Source: Pasteurellaceae bacterium | Lineage (GTDB): Bacteria > Pseudomonadota > Gammaproteobacteria > Enterobacterales > Pasteurellaceae | Assembly (NCBI GenBank): GCA_030527795.1 | Contig: JAUNAB010000008.1 | Coordinates: 1 to 64,000 of the forward strand | DNA length: 64,000 nt | Direction: 5' to 3' | Shown: piece by piece, positions 9,854 to 21,291 of the stretch | Position numbering within the stretch: position 1 is the first letter of the stretch | How the letters are laid out: every line of letters begins with the position of its first letter | Notes under the pieces: generated by a model | The model's input: the letters and a program-made list of their open reading frames with translations, nothing else | Told to the model about the DNA's origin: nothing | The model's database searches: none | Program-made: the position numbers and the translations under genes

Positions 9854-11389
9854 ATGACGCAACATTTCCCCTCTCAACCCTGTGGTAACGACTATTTACG
9901 TGCAATTTTAAGTTCAAGAGTCTATGAACTCGCACAAGTGACACCATTGCAAGCAATGCCGAAATTGTCGGAACGGCTTGGCAATCATATTTTTGTGAAG
10001 CGTGAAGATCGCCAATTAGTACATAGTTTCAAATTACGCGGTGCGTATGCGATGATCTCAGGTTTAAGTGAAGCACAAAAAGCAGCAGGGGTCATTGCCG
10101 CTTCAGCAGGCAATCACGCACAGGGTGTGGCATTATCGGCTAAAAATCTGGGTCTGAAAGCCTTAATTGTGATGCCACAAAATACGCCGTCAATTAAAGT
10201 TGATGCGGTGCGGGGTCACGGTGGTGAAGTGTTATTATATGGTGCAAATTTTGATGAAGCTAAAGCCAAAGCGATTGAGCTTTCACATAGCAAAAAAATG
10301 ACCTTTATTCCGCCCTTTGATCACCCCGCGGTCATTGCTGGGCAAGGTTCTTTGGCAATGGAGCTTTTACAACAAAATAGCCATATTGATCGGATTTTTG
10401 TCCCTGTTGGCGGTGGTGGTCTAGCAGCAGGCGTGGCGGTGTTGATTAAACAGTTATTACCTGAGATCAAAGTGATCGGTGTGGAATCTAAAGACTCTGC
10501 TTGCTTATATCAAGCCTTAAAAGCGGGTCATCCCGTTGATTTAGATCGTGTCGGCTTATTTGCTGACGGTGTCGCAGTGAAACGTATTGGCGATGAAACC
10601 TTCCGCTTATGTCAGCAATACCTAGATGATATGGTATTAGTTGATAGCGATGAAATCTGTGCAGCAATGAAAGACTTATTTGAAAATGTGCGAGCAATCG
10701 CTGAGCCATCGGGGGCATTATCGCTTGCGGGCTTAAAAAAATATGTTAAACAACACAATATTCAAGGCGAAACCTTAGTCAATGTGTTATCGGGGGCGAA
10801 TCTCAATTTCCATACGCTGCGTTATGTATCAGAACGTTGTGAAATTGGTGAAAAGAATGAAGCGCTATTAGCCGTCACCATTGCAGAACAAAAAGGCAGT
10901 TTCCTAAAATTCTGTCATATTTTGGGCAATTTTGCAGTTACTGAATTTAACTATCGCTATGCCGATGCACAACAAGCTTGCATTTTTGTCGGGGTGCGAG
11001 TGTCAGGCGAACAAGAAAAACTGAAAATTATCAAACAATTACAAACGGAAGGCTATGATGTGGTCGATCTTTCCGATGATGAAATGGCGAAAACGCATAT
11101 TCGCTATATGATTGGCGGCCGTTCCTCTAGCCAACAAACTGAGCATTTGTATAGCTTTGAATTTCCTGAACAAAAAGGGGCGTTATTAAACTTTTTGGAA
11201 ACGCTAGGCACACATTGGAATATTTCCTTATTCCACTACCGCGCCCACGGTGCAGATTATGGCAATGTGTTAGCAGGTTTTCAAATCGCCGAAAACGAAT
11301 TGGCACTGTTCAATCAACATTTAGATAAATTAGGCTATGTTTATCAAGATGTTAGCCATAGCCCAGCTTATCGCTATTTTCTAGCGTAA
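9854..11389 (+). CDS. ilvA: Threonine deaminase, biosynthetic
   Basis: PLP enzyme converting threonine to 2-oxobutanoate, the committed step to isoleucine, normally inhibited by isoleucine. I chose the ATG at 9854 (511 residues) over an upstream in-frame GTG at 9818, because it has an AAGGTG site at good spacing and matches the start of homologs (about 514 residues). The PLP lysine is Lys60 in HSFKLRGAYA; a Gly-rich phosphate loop (PVGGGGLAAG) follows, and the last third holds two ACT-like regulatory repeats. All sites look intact. Confidence 0.95.
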   Translation: MTQHFPSQPCGNDYLRAILSSRVYELAQVTPLQAMPKLSERLGNHIFVKREDRQLVHSFKLRGAYAMISGLSEAQKAAGVIAASAGNHAQGVALSAKNLGLKALIVMPQNTPSIKVDAVRGHGGEVLLYGANFDEAKAKAIELSHSKKMTFIPPFDHPAVIAGQGSLAMELLQQNSHIDRIFVPVGGGGLAAGVAVLIKQLLPEIKVIGVESKDSACLYQALKAGHPVDLDRVGLFADGVAVKRIGDETFRLCQQYLDDMVLVDSDEICAAMKDLFENVRAIAEPSGALSLAGLKKYVKQHNIQGETLVNVLSGANLNFHTLRYVSERCEIGEKNEALLAVTIAEQKGSFLKFCHILGNFAVTEFNYRYADAQQACIFVGVRVSGEQEKLKIIKQLQTEGYDVVDLSDDEMAKTHIRYMIGGRSSSQQTEHLYSFEFPEQKGALLNFLETLGTHWNISLFHYRAHGADYGNVLAGFQIAENELALFNQHLDKLGYVYQDVSHSPAYRYFLA

Positions 11390-11394
11390 TAACA

Positions 11395-11437
11395 AAAAAC
11401 CGCGGTCAAAAAAATCAATGAATTTTGATCCGCGGTA
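11395..11437. repeat. Paired CCGCGG motif between ilvA and nagA
   Basis: Inverted pair at the junction of convergent ilvA and nagA. The right arm reads GATCCGCGGT, with one extra base compared with GACCGCGGT, so the stem is slightly bulged. Probably doubles as terminator for both genes. Confidence 0.75.
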
Positions 11438-11456
11438 AACTCACAGTAAACTAAGA

Positions 11457-12602
11457 TTAATTGGCAAATTGCCAATGCCCATTAACTGCCGTTCCTACAA
11501 TGGTGAAATTATGGCGGAATGCCGTTAAATTCGCAACCTTACCCACTTCAATTGAACCTAATTTATCCGCTACGCCAATCGCTTTCGCAGGATAATAATT
11601 GCTCATTCGCAAGGTTTCATCTAACGGTACACCCACTTGTTGCACCATATTTTTGATTGACTCAATCATCGTAATTGCCGAACCACCTAAGGTATTATTG
11701 GCATCATAACACCGACCATTTCGCACATAAATCGTCTTACCCACAAAGGTAAAATGCTCAATATCTGAACCTGCTGCTGCCACAGCGTCCGTCACAATGC
11801 ACAATTTATTACCTTTCGCACGCTGTGCAATCTTCACGTTGCCAAACTCAACGTGTAGCCCGTCCACAATAATGCCCGTGTACACTTGGTCTGAGTCTAA
11901 CACCGCACCGACGACGCCCATTTCACGCCCCGAACTGACGGGCGACATCGCATTGTGCAAATGGGTCGCAAAACTGGCACCTTGACTAAACATTTGCTTC
12001 GCTGTGGCATAATCCGCGTTGGAATGCCCAATTGAAACAATAATGCCATTACGCACGAAATCAGGCACAAATCGAGCCGTTGGATTTTCTGCAGCAAGGG
12101 TAATTTTCGTAATCACATCCGCATTATCAAGCAAGAAGTCTTTCATTTCAGGGCTAATTTCGCGAATATATTCAGGACGATGCACGCCTTTTTTAGCTAA
12201 ACTTAAATAAGGTCCTTCCAAATGCAAACCCAGTGCTTGATTTTGATGAGTTTGCAAATATTCACGCATAATTCTGACCGCGGTTTTGATCTCATCATCA
12301 GGAGCAGTGATAAACGTCGGCAAAAAACTGGTTGTGCCTGATTTCAAATTCGTTGCTTGCATAATTTCAAGGGTTTCAACGGTGGTGCTGTCGTTAAACA
12401 TCACTCCACCACAACCATTGAGCTGCAAATCAATAAATCCCGCGGTCAAATTATGCCCTTGTAAATCAATGCGTTGAATACTTTCGCTTAATTCATTTTC
12501 AGGCACAATTGCTGTGATTAATTCATTTTCCACCACCACGGTACAGCCATAAAGCACTTGGTGTGCGGTATAAATCACAGCATTTGTTAATGCATATTGC
12601 AT
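11457..12602 (-). CDS. nagA: N-acetylglucosamine-6-phosphate deacetylase
   Basis: Amidohydrolase that removes acetate from GlcNAc-6-P to give glucosamine-6-P. The 381 residues show the metal-site glutamate in HLEGPYLS (about 128-135), GHSNADY, THLHNAMS and the catalytic aspartate in CIVTDAVAAAG. It is the last gene of the leftward nan-nag transcript, 20 bp after nagB, and feeds nagB with the GlcNAc-6-P derived from sialic acid. Two CCGCGG cores lie inside. Confidence 0.95.
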   Translation of the reverse strand: MQYALTNAVIYTAHQVLYGCTVVVENELITAIVPENELSESIQRIDLQGHNLTAGFIDLQLNGCGGVMFNDSTTVETLEIMQATNLKSGTTSFLPTFITAPDDEIKTAVRIMREYLQTHQNQALGLHLEGPYLSLAKKGVHRPEYIREISPEMKDFLLDNADVITKITLAAENPTARFVPDFVRNGIIVSIGHSNADYATAKQMFSQGASFATHLHNAMSPVSSGREMGVVGAVLDSDQVYTGIIVDGLHVEFGNVKIAQRAKGNKLCIVTDAVAAAGSDIEHFTFVGKTIYVRNGRCYDANNTLGGSAITMIESIKNMVQQVGVPLDETLRMSNYYPAKAIGVADKLGSIEVGKVANLTAFRHNFTIVGTAVNGHWQFAN

Positions 12603-12622
12603 AAAAAACTCCTTTCGTTGAA

Positions 12623-13426
12623 CTAGGTCACGCTATTAATGGCGTCTTGCTCCAATTGCGTAAAATAATTCACGGTTTTTACTTTTAATTCTTGTGTCGC
12701 TGGCGTATCGCATACCACTAACGCATTATTATGCAGTTGTAACGCACTGACTGTCCACAAATGATTCACCGCCCCTTCCACACAAGCCTGCAAGGCAAGG
12801 GCTTTATTATGCCCTGTGATTAATAGCATCACTTCTTCCGCATCTAACAAGGTCGCAACCCCAATAGTTAACGCATATTTCGGCACTTGGTTGACATCGT
12901 TATTAAAGAACCGAGAATTCGCAATGCGAGTGTCTTCAGTAAGGGTTTTAATTCTTGTACGCGAACTTAACGATGAAGCGGGTTCATTAAATGCAATGTG
13001 TCCATCAATGCCAACCCCGCCCATAAATAGATGGATTTTACCATAGGACTTGATTTTCTCTTCATAACGACGGCATTCTTGTTCGTGATTTGCCGTGTTG
13101 CCATCTAAAATATTAATATTTTGTATTTGAATATCAATATGATTGAAGAAATTATTAAACATAAAGGAATGATAACTTTCGGGGTGTGATTGTGGCAATC
13201 CCACATATTCGTCCATATTGAATGTGGCCACATATTTAAAACTCACTTTCCCCGCTTGATAAAGTTTAATCAGTTCTTGATAGGTTTTTAGTGGCGTTCC
13301 TCCTGTAGGTAAACCCAATACAAAAGGACGATCAGCGGTCGGTTCAAACCGATTAATCCGCTCAGCAATATAACGAGCAGCCCATTGGCTCACTTGTTCT
13401 TCATTTTTCAATGGAATTAAACGCAT
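12623..13426 (-). CDS. nagB: Glucosamine-6-phosphate deaminase
   Basis: Converts glucosamine-6-P to fructose-6-P and ammonia, linking amino-sugar breakdown to glycolysis. The 267 residues carry the known catalytic set at the expected positions: Asp72 (MDEYVGL), Asp141, His143 (DGHIAFNEP) and Glu148. It sits between nanA (52-bp gap) and nagA in the sialic-acid operon. Confidence 0.96.
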   Translation of the reverse strand: MRLIPLKNEEQVSQWAARYIAERINRFEPTADRPFVLGLPTGGTPLKTYQELIKLYQAGKVSFKYVATFNMDEYVGLPQSHPESYHSFMFNNFFNHIDIQIQNINILDGNTANHEQECRRYEEKIKSYGKIHLFMGGVGIDGHIAFNEPASSLSSRTRIKTLTEDTRIANSRFFNNDVNQVPKYALTIGVATLLDAEEVMLLITGHNKALALQACVEGAVNHLWTVSALQLHNNALVVCDTPATQELKVKTVNYFTQLEQDAINSVT

Positions 13427-13478
13427 AGTATGATCCTTTTTAACTTACAAAAGCTTGATTTCCTTTTGTACTCATCCC

Positions 13479-14360
13479 TTATGATAAGAATTTCGCTTTT
13501 AATTCTTTCGCCACAGCAAGTTGTTTCTCGCTAGCAGATTTTGTCATTGGTTCACGACAATACCCCGCATCAACGCAATCAAGTTTGAGCAATTCTTTGA
13601 TGGTCAAATACAAGCCATTAGCAAGAATCTCTTCAATCAAATCATTGGTAATATGTTGAATTTCTAACGCTTCGGCTAATTTTCCTGCTTTAGTTAATTC
13701 AAAAATTTGACGTGCGCGTAAACCATTGACATTAAAGGTGCTACCAATTGCACCATCTACACCGAGTGACACTGCTGGCAACATCATTTCATCAAATCCT
13801 GCCCAGATTAAATGGTTTGGATACGCATTTTTTAACCGTTCAAGTAGATAAAAATCACCCGCGGTAAATTTTACCCCAATAATATTTGGGTTGCGGTAAA
13901 GTTCACCAAATTGTTCTACGCCCATATTCACGCCAGTTAAAAACGGAATAGAGTACACGATCATTTTATTCCCTGTTTCTGCCGTAATGGTGTCGTAATA
14001 ATGCTTAATTTCTGCAAAACTAAATTTGTAATAAAATGGTGTGACCGCAGATAAACAATCATAGCCCAATTCTGTGGCATATTTACCCAATTCAATCGAT
14101 TCGTGTAAGTTAACACTCCCCACTTGTGCAATCAGTGCAATTTGATCTTTCGCTTCATCTTTTGCAATACGGAAAATCTCTTTTTTCTCTTGAGTAGAAA
14201 GCATAAAGTTCTCACCTGTACTGCCCCCCACGTAAAGCCCATTAACTTTCATTTTATCAATATTATGACGCACAATTTGACGCAACCCTTGTTCATTAAT
14301 TGAACCGTCTGCATTAAATGACACCAACAATGCACTGAAAATACCTTTTAAATCCTTCAT
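13479..14360 (-). CDS. nanA: N-acetylneuraminate lyase
   Basis: Class I aldolase that splits sialic acid into pyruvate and N-acetylmannosamine. The 293 residues contain GGSTGENF (45-52), catalytic Tyr136 (VYSIPFLTG) and the Schiff-base Lys164 (IGVKFTAGDF), matching E. coli Tyr137 and Lys165. It begins 15 bp downstream of siaR on the same strand. Confidence 0.96.
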   Translation of the reverse strand: MKDLKGIFSALLVSFNADGSINEQGLRQIVRHNIDKMKVNGLYVGGSTGENFMLSTQEKKEIFRIAKDEAKDQIALIAQVGSVNLHESIELGKYATELGYDCLSAVTPFYYKFSFAEIKHYYDTITAETGNKMIVYSIPFLTGVNMGVEQFGELYRNPNIIGVKFTAGDFYLLERLKNAYPNHLIWAGFDEMMLPAVSLGVDGAIGSTFNVNGLRARQIFELTKAGKLAEALEIQHITNDLIEEILANGLYLTIKELLKLDCVDAGYCREPMTKSASEKQLAVAKELKAKFLS

Positions 14361-14375
14361 TTTTTCTCCTAAAAA

Positions 14376-15245
14376 TTAATTAGTTTGCTGTTTTAAAATG
14401 GCATCAACTGTTTTTTGCTTCAATTTCACAGCTTTATCTTCTTCAGCTTGAACAATTAATGTGTAAATTAAATCAAGTACAAATAATTGTGTGATTTTTG
14501 TACCAATTGAATCCCCTTGTAATTTTCCTTGGCGATTTCCATTATTCAATACATAATCCGCTACATCCGTAATCGGCGAGCGTAAATTATGTGTAATCGC
14601 CACAGTTTTTGCCCCGCAATCCTGAGCAATGTTCAACGCATTGATCGTTTCTTTGGAATACCCCGAATGACTAATCCCAATGACAACATCGCCTTTTTTC
14701 ATTAGAGCAGCTTGCATATACATAAAATGGTTATTACTTGCCGCATCAACTTGTAATCCAATACGCATTAATTTATGCTTCGCATCTTCCGCGGTAATGC
14801 CCGATGATCCTACACCAAAGAGAAAAATACGCTTCGCTTGGCGAATTTCTTGTACTACGTTTTCTAAAACGGAGAAATCCAACAAATTAATGGTTTCATC
14901 AATCACGTTCTTAATCGCGGTTTCCAACTTTCTCGCAATTTGCATTGAGCTATCTTGTTGCGTAATTTCATTATCAAGTAAAGAAAACTCTTGCTTATTT
15001 AAAGTCGCAAGTTCAATTGATAATTCCATTTTAAAATCACTAAAACCCACAAATCCTAAGGCACGACAAAATCGCACAAAGGTTGCTTCACCGACTTTTA
15101 GCCATTTTGCAATATCCGCCAATGACGATTGATAGACCCGATAGGGTGATTTCAAAATTTCTTGTGCAATCCGCTGTTCTGTTTTCGTCAGACTTTGTTG
15201 TAATGCACTGATTTTATTTAATACATTATGCTGTTTCGTTAACAT
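14376..15245 (-). CDS. siaR: RpiR-family sialic-acid regulator
   Basis: Transcription factor with an N-terminal RpiR helix-turn-helix (about 1-80, including SLADIAKWLKVGEATFVRFC) and a C-terminal SIS sugar-phosphate-binding domain (about 120-260, starting FLFGVGSSGITAEDAKHK). In H. influenzae the gene in this position, SiaR, represses nan and sia genes and responds with CRP to glucosamine-6-P. Its start overlaps the end of nanK by 20 bp, so it is co-transcribed with the genes it presumably controls. Assignment rests on domain layout plus conserved gene order. Confidence 0.9.
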   Translation of the reverse strand: MLTKQHNVLNKISALQQSLTKTEQRIAQEILKSPYRVYQSSLADIAKWLKVGEATFVRFCRALGFVGFSDFKMELSIELATLNKQEFSLLDNEITQQDSSMQIARKLETAIKNVIDETINLLDFSVLENVVQEIRQAKRIFLFGVGSSGITAEDAKHKLMRIGLQVDAASNNHFMYMQAALMKKGDVVIGISHSGYSKETINALNIAQDCGAKTVAITHNLRSPITDVADYVLNNGNRQGKLQGDSIGTKITQLFVLDLIYTLIVQAEEDKAVKLKQKTVDAILKQQTN

Positions 15246-16140
15246 CTTTCATTCTTTTTAATAATTCTTTTGCCCAAATTGCACAACCTATCAGCCCCGC
15301 ATCGCCACCATATTGAGCAAGCTGTAATGAGCAACGATAGACTGCTGGCATTTGATCTAAATATTGCTGTACTAATGGTAAATATCCTTCCGCTAGCCCA
15401 ACGCTGCCACCAATGACAATTTTTTGAATATCCAAACTGATTACTAAATCCGCCACTAAATTCGCAATAGCAGCAGCGGAACGATGTATAATTTCACTCG
15501 CCCGCGTATCTTTTTGACGAAATAATTCAAATACCTGTTTTGGTGAACAAGGCAACGTCCAATTCTGTGTCGCCGCCTCAATCGCACGTCCTGCTGCTAC
15601 TGCTTCCACACAACCTACACGTCCACAGCCACATACTGGTCCGTGAGGATCCGCAAGACTATGCCCAATATGCCCTGCAATTCCATTAGGTTCAGTCAAT
15701 AACTGTCCATTTAAGATAATTCCGCCACCAACGCCTGTAGAAATGGTAATAAAAGCAAAATTGCTAATTTCACTTCGATTTTGCTGTTGATATTCGGCAT
15801 ACGCCGCAGCTTGAACATCATTTAATAGGAAAATCGGTTTATCGGTATGCTGTGCTAAACTGGCTTTAAGGGGAAACTGTGCCAATCCGCCAAGGTTTTT
15901 AGGATTAAGGGCAGTAAGAATACCCTTATTAATTATCCCCGTTGATGCGACTGCAATATAATCAAATTTATGCGCATAATCTTGAACTAATTGACGCAAA
16001 CAGTGGTGCATTCCATTAACCACATCCGTTTGTGGTGTCGCAATTTGCTGACGCAAGTGAATTTGAGCGGTTTCATTTTCAATCTGTACCAATACAGCGG
16101 CAATCTTTGTTCCACCAATATCTATTGCTAAGCAACGCAT
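15226..16140 (-). CDS. nanK: N-acetylmannosamine kinase
   Basis: ROK-family sugar kinase phosphorylating ManNAc to ManNAc-6-P. The 304 residues show the phosphate motif DIGGTKIA (7-14), catalytic Asp108 in LLNDVQAAA, and the zinc-binding ROK signature His157 with Cys170, Cys172 and Cys177 (CGCGRVGC). It lies 16 bp after nanE and overlaps siaR, typical of the Haemophilus-type operon. Confidence 0.94.
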   Translation of the reverse strand: MRCLAIDIGGTKIAAVLVQIENETAQIHLRQQIATPQTDVVNGMHHCLRQLVQDYAHKFDYIAVASTGIINKGILTALNPKNLGGLAQFPLKASLAQHTDKPIFLLNDVQAAAYAEYQQQNRSEISNFAFITISTGVGGGIILNGQLLTEPNGIAGHIGHSLADPHGPVCGCGRVGCVEAVAAGRAIEAATQNWTLPCSPKQVFELFRQKDTRASEIIHRSAAAIANLVADLVISLDIQKIVIGGSVGLAEGYLPLVQQYLDQMPAVYRCSLQLAQYGGDAGLIGCAIWAKELLKRMKDVNETA

Positions 16141-16156
16141 AAATTCTTCCCTTTAT

Positions 16157-16849
16157 TTATTCAGCTTTAGCTGATTTAATCGCATCAGAAAACCAACTCA
16201 CAATATGTTCTAATCGGGTTAATGCGGACCCTACTGTTACGGAATAAGCACCCATTTCTATGGCAATTTTGGCTAATTCTGGGGTATTGTAACGCCCTTC
16301 TGCCATCACCAAACACCCTGCTTGGCGAAGCTGTTTCACTAACTGAAAATCTGGTTCAGCAGGAATGACTCCCCCCGTATAACCTGACATCGTACTGCCA
16401 ATAATATCAAATCCAATTTGTTGACAATAAATCCCTTCTTCAAAATTAGAGCAATCTGCCATCGCTAAGCAATTAAATTCTTTGATTTTTTTGACCGCGG
16501 TTTCTAAATCAACAGGACGTGTGCGAAATGTGCCATCTACAGCAATAATATCTGCACCAGCATTTGCAAGATCTTCAATATCTTGCAAAAATGGCGTGAT
16601 TCGAACTGGGCTATTGGGTAAATCTCGTTTTACAATGCCAATAATAGGAACATCAACTACTTGGCGTGTTGCGATTAAATTATCAATACCTTCAATGCGT
16701 AACCCTGCAGCCCCCCCAATAATTGATGCTTGTGCCATCGCTGCGACAATTTCGGGTTTATCCATTGGTCCATTATCAACAGGTTGGCAAGATGCGATCA
16801 AACCTTGTTTAATTTTTGCTAAAATCGCTGAATATGATGATCTTGACAT
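16157..16849 (-). CDS. nanE: N-acetylmannosamine-6-phosphate 2-epimerase
   Basis: TIM-barrel epimerase turning ManNAc-6-P into GlcNAc-6-P. The 230 residues show [10 protein letters not shown], the [12 protein letters not shown] strand and the [10 protein letters not shown] phosphate-binding region. First gene of the leftward operon, with a TTGGAGAA site before its ATG. A CCGCGG motif inside reads as Thr-Ala-Val. Confidence 0.94.
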   Translation of the reverse strand: MSRSSYSAILAKIKQGLIASCQPVDNGPMDKPEIVAAMAQASIIGGAAGLRIEGIDNLIATRQVVDVPIIGIVKRDLPNSPVRITPFLQDIEDLANAGADIIAVDGTFRTRPVDLETAVKKIKEFNCLAMADCSNFEEGIYCQQIGFDIIGSTMSGYTGGVIPAEPDFQLVKQLRQAGCLVMAEGRYNTPELAKIAIEMGAYSVTVGSALTRLEHIVSWFSDAIKSAKAE

Positions 16850-18096
<1,247 letters not shown>

Positions 18097-18106
18097 GGCT
18101 ACATAT

Positions 18107-18135
18107 AAAGCCTAATTAAAAATAAATTAGGCTTT
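18107..18135 (+). terminator. Intercistronic hairpin between siaP and siaT
   Basis: AAAGCCTAATT pairs with AATTAGGCTTT around a short A-rich loop, followed by CTCTTTT. It lies in the 59-bp gap between two genes that must be co-expressed, so it probably causes partial termination or protects the upstream message, giving more binding protein than permease. Confidence 0.7.
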
Positions 18136-18155
18136 CTCTTTTCCAAGGGGTCTAT

Positions 18156-20003
18156 ATGAAAATTCTAAATAAATTAGAAGAACTACTTGGCGGTATATTA
18201 TTGCTTGTTATCTTCTTTGTATTTATTGCTCAAATTGTCTCAAGACAAATGTTCCATTCACCTATTATTTGGAGTGAAGAATTAGCCAGATTACTATTCA
18301 TCTATGTTGGATTACTTGGTGTGAGTATTGGAGTAAGAAGCCAACAGCACGTTTATATTGATTTTATTACTAACTTAATGCCTGAAAAAATAAAAAAAGT
18401 GTCCAATACATTCGTGCAAGCATTAATTTTTATTTCTATCATCCTATTCATTTATCTTGGTTTTAAAGTCTGGTTAGATTCATCTTTTGAAATTGTTTCA
18501 TTAGGTATCTCTGAAAAATGGCTTTATGCAGCATTGCCGATTATTTCTTGTTTGATGCTATTTCGTTTCTTCCAAGCACAAAAAGAGAACTACAAAAATA
18601 ACGTCAGCTATTTTCCTGTTTGGCTATATGTCGTTGCAACCGCACTTATTTTTCTAATCTTATTTATCCAGCCTGATTTATTCAAAGTATTACGCATCAG
18701 CAATTACGTCAAACTCGGCAGTGATTCGGTTTTCCTTGTGCTATTTGTCTGGCTAATCATTATGTTCCTTGGCACACCTGTGGGTTGGTCATTGTTCATT
18801 GCAACCATTATGTACTTCTCTATGACTCGCTGGGGTGTGGTTAACTCTGCGGCAGGTAGACTTGTTGATAGTCTAAATAGCTTCCCATTATTAAGTGTTC
18901 CTTTCTTTATTTTAACAGGTATCTTAATGAATACAGGGGGCATCACTGAACGCATTTTCAATTTTGCTAAAGCTTTATTGGGTCACTATACAGGCGGAAT
19001 GGGGCATGTCAACATTGGTGCAAGTCTTATTTTCTCAGGAATGTCAGGATCCGCACTTGCCGATGCTGGTGGTTTAGGTCAGCTTGAAATTAAAGCGATG
19101 CGTGATGCTGGCTATGATGATGAAATTAGCGGTGGGATTACCGCGGCCTCTTGTATTATCGGCCCACTTGTTCCGCCAAGCATTGCAATGATTATCTATG
19201 GTGTTATCGCCAATGAATCTATCGCCAAACTCTTTATCGCAGGCTTTGTGCCAGGTGTCTTAGTCACGATCGCATTGATGATTATGAATTATTTCGTCTC
19301 TAAAAAACGTGGCTATCCAAAAACACAAAAAGCAACCCTAGAAGAACTTTGTTCTTCCTTTAAAGGCGCATTCTGGGCATTACTCACTCCGTTTTTGATT
19401 ATCGGGGGCATTTTCTCAGGGTTATTCACACCCACAGAAGCTTCGGTTATTGCTGCATTCTATTCAATAGTTGTGGGAATGTTCGTGTATAAAGACTTAA
19501 CCTTAAAAGGCCTATTTGAGAGTTGTATTGAAGCTGTATCCATTACGGGTGTAACTGCATTAATGGTCATCACTGTCACTTTCTTTGGCGATATGATTGC
19601 ACGTGAACAAGTGGCTATTCGTGTTGCTGAAACAGTAATGAGTTTTGCACATAGTCAACTGACCGTCTTGCTCTTGATTAACATACTCTTGCTCTTTTTA
19701 GGGATGTTCATTGACGCACTTGCTTTGCAATTTCTTGTATTACCAATGCTCATTCCGATTGCAATGCACTTCAATATTGATTTAGTCTTCTTTGGCGTAA
19801 TGACAACCTTAAATATGATGGTTGGCATTCTTACACCGCCAATGGGTATGGCGTTATTCGTAGTTGCACGCGTTGGGAATATGTCAGTAAGTACGGTAAC
19901 AAAAGGGGTATTACCATTCTTAATTCCGATTATGGCGACGCTCATTTTAATTACCATTTTCCCACAAATTATCACCTTTATTCCAAATCTAATTATGCCG
20001 TAA
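18156..20003 (+). CDS. siaT: Sialic-acid TRAP transporter, fused membrane subunits
   Basis: Fused SiaQM permease driven by a sodium gradient. Residues about 1-150 form the four-helix DctQ-like domain (with [17 protein letters not shown] near 38-54); a linking helix leads to the DctM-like transport domain (about 165-615) with [14 protein letters not shown] and [13 protein letters not shown] motifs. At 615 residues it matches the H. influenzae fused protein. It receives sialic acid from SiaP. Confidence 0.95.
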   Translation: MKILNKLEELLGGILLLVIFFVFIAQIVSRQMFHSPIIWSEELARLLFIYVGLLGVSIGVRSQQHVYIDFITNLMPEKIKKVSNTFVQALIFISIILFIYLGFKVWLDSSFEIVSLGISEKWLYAALPIISCLMLFRFFQAQKENYKNNVSYFPVWLYVVATALIFLILFIQPDLFKVLRISNYVKLGSDSVFLVLFVWLIIMFLGTPVGWSLFIATIMYFSMTRWGVVNSAAGRLVDSLNSFPLLSVPFFILTGILMNTGGITERIFNFAKALLGHYTGGMGHVNIGASLIFSGMSGSALADAGGLGQLEIKAMRDAGYDDEISGGITAASCIIGPLVPPSIAMIIYGVIANESIAKLFIAGFVPGVLVTIALMIMNYFVSKKRGYPKTQKATLEELCSSFKGAFWALLTPFLIIGGIFSGLFTPTEASVIAAFYSIVVGMFVYKDLTLKGLFESCIEAVSITGVTALMVITVTFFGDMIAREQVAIRVAETVMSFAHSQLTVLLLINILLLFLGMFIDALALQFLVLPMLIPIAMHFNIDLVFFGVMTTLNMMVGILTPPMGMALFVVARVGNMSVSTVTKGVLPFLIPIMATLILITIFPQIITFIPNLIMP

Positions 20004-20101
20004 CGAAAAAGGGGGAAGAGCATTCCCCCTACTTAACCTACCGTTCAATGCTATTTGATGAATGGTTTAATTCACCACCTTTAATTAATGAGGTAATAAA
20101 T

Positions 20102-21235
20102 ATGAAAACCAAACTCACTTTATCAAGTATTGCTTTACTTACGCTATCAATTAGTAGCTTAAACGTACAGGCTAGCCCTTATCCAGATTTGCCCGTTGGG
20201 ATCAAAAGTGGCACAGGTACCTTAATTGATAACACTGCTTATGTTGGTTTAGGCACAGCAAATGACAAATTTTATAGCCTAAACTTACAAGATCCTAATG
20301 CACAATGGAAAGAAATCGCTGCATTCCCTGGTGGCAAACGTGATCAGGCAATCTCTGCGTCCGTAGATGGCAAACTGTATGTCTTCGGTGGTTTACAAAA
20401 AAATGAAAAAGGGGAACTCCAACTCGTTAATGATGCTTATTGCTACAATCCCGCGGACAATAATTGGACCAAAATTATGACTCGCTCTCCACGCGGTATT
20501 GTCGGGGCAAGTGCCGCAGTACATCAAAATAAAATTTATGTCTTTGGTGGGGTAAATGAAGCGATTTTTAATGGTTATTTCCAAGACTACACCGCAGCAG
20601 GGGAAAATAAAGACAAGCAAAAAGAAATTGCTAATGCTTATTTTGATCAACGTCCACAAGATTATTTTTTCAATGCGGATCTATTAAGCTATGAACCAGC
20701 AACAAACAAATGGTATCACGAAAGCTATTTCCCATTTTCAGGACGTGCTGGTGCGGTCTTTGCCATCAAAGACAATAACATTATTGTGGCAAATGGCGAA
20801 ATTAAACCAGGTTTACGCACCGCAGCCACCGAGAAAGGACTATTAAATACCAAAGGGGTAAAATGGACAGAAATGGGCGATTTACCTGCACCCAAAGGGC
20901 AAAGCCAAGATGGATTAGCTGGCGCATTTAGTGGTTATAGCCACGGCAATTTCTTAATAACGGGTGGCGCAAACTTCCCAGGTTCAGTGAAACAATTTAA
21001 TGACGGTCAACTTTATGCACATAACGGCTTAAAAAAAGCGTGGCATAAAGAAGTCTATGTATTAACCAATAATAAATGGAAAATTATTGGAGAATTACCA
21101 CTCAACGTGGGCTATGGCGTTAGCTTAACTTATCAAGACAAAGTCTTATTAATCGGCGGAGAAACCGATGGCGGTAAAGCACTAACCTCCGTACAAACAA
21201 TGAGCTACGATGGTAAACAGCTTATTATTGAATAA
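20102..21235 (+). CDS. nanM: N-acetylneuraminate epimerase
   Basis: Periplasmic kelch-type beta-propeller enzyme that speeds conversion of alpha- to beta-sialic acid so the transporter can use it. I chose the ATG at 20102 (377 residues) over an in-frame ATG at 20048, because it follows a GAGG site and opens a clean signal peptide ending in VQA before SPYPDLP. Kelch motifs such as [26 protein letters not shown] and DKVLLIGGE are spaced along the chain. It closes the sia transcript, ahead of a strong terminator. Confidence 0.93.
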   Translation: MKTKLTLSSIALLTLSISSLNVQASPYPDLPVGIKSGTGTLIDNTAYVGLGTANDKFYSLNLQDPNAQWKEIAAFPGGKRDQAISASVDGKLYVFGGLQKNEKGELQLVNDAYCYNPADNNWTKIMTRSPRGIVGASAAVHQNKIYVFGGVNEAIFNGYFQDYTAAGENKDKQKEIANAYFDQRPQDYFFNADLLSYEPATNKWYHESYFPFSGRAGAVFAIKDNNIIVANGEIKPGLRTAATEKGLLNTKGVKWTEMGDLPAPKGQSQDGLAGAFSGYSHGNFLITGGANFPGSVKQFNDGQLYAHNGLKKAWHKEVYVLTNNKWKIIGELPLNVGYGVSLTYQDKVLLIGGETDGGKALTSVQTMSYDGKQLIIE

Positions 21236-21248
21236 ATAAATGCCATAG

Positions 21249-21277
21249 AAAAAGCTACCTATTTAGGTAGCTTTTTT
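21249..21277. terminator. Terminator, nanM / hslO
   Basis: AAAGCTACCT pairs with AGGTAGCTTT, with A and T runs on either side, between convergent nanM and hslO. Confidence 0.9.
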
Positions 21278-21291
21278 GTCATCAAAACTCG

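Noticed and set aside
13446..13468. Inverted repeat ACAAAA / TTTTGT between nanA and nagB as terminator
   Set aside because: Only six A/T-rich pairs without a GC stem or T run; too weak to call.
14680..15132. 150-codon open frame antisense to siaR
   Set aside because: Lies fully inside a well-supported gene on the other strand; Cys/Ser-rich shadow translation.
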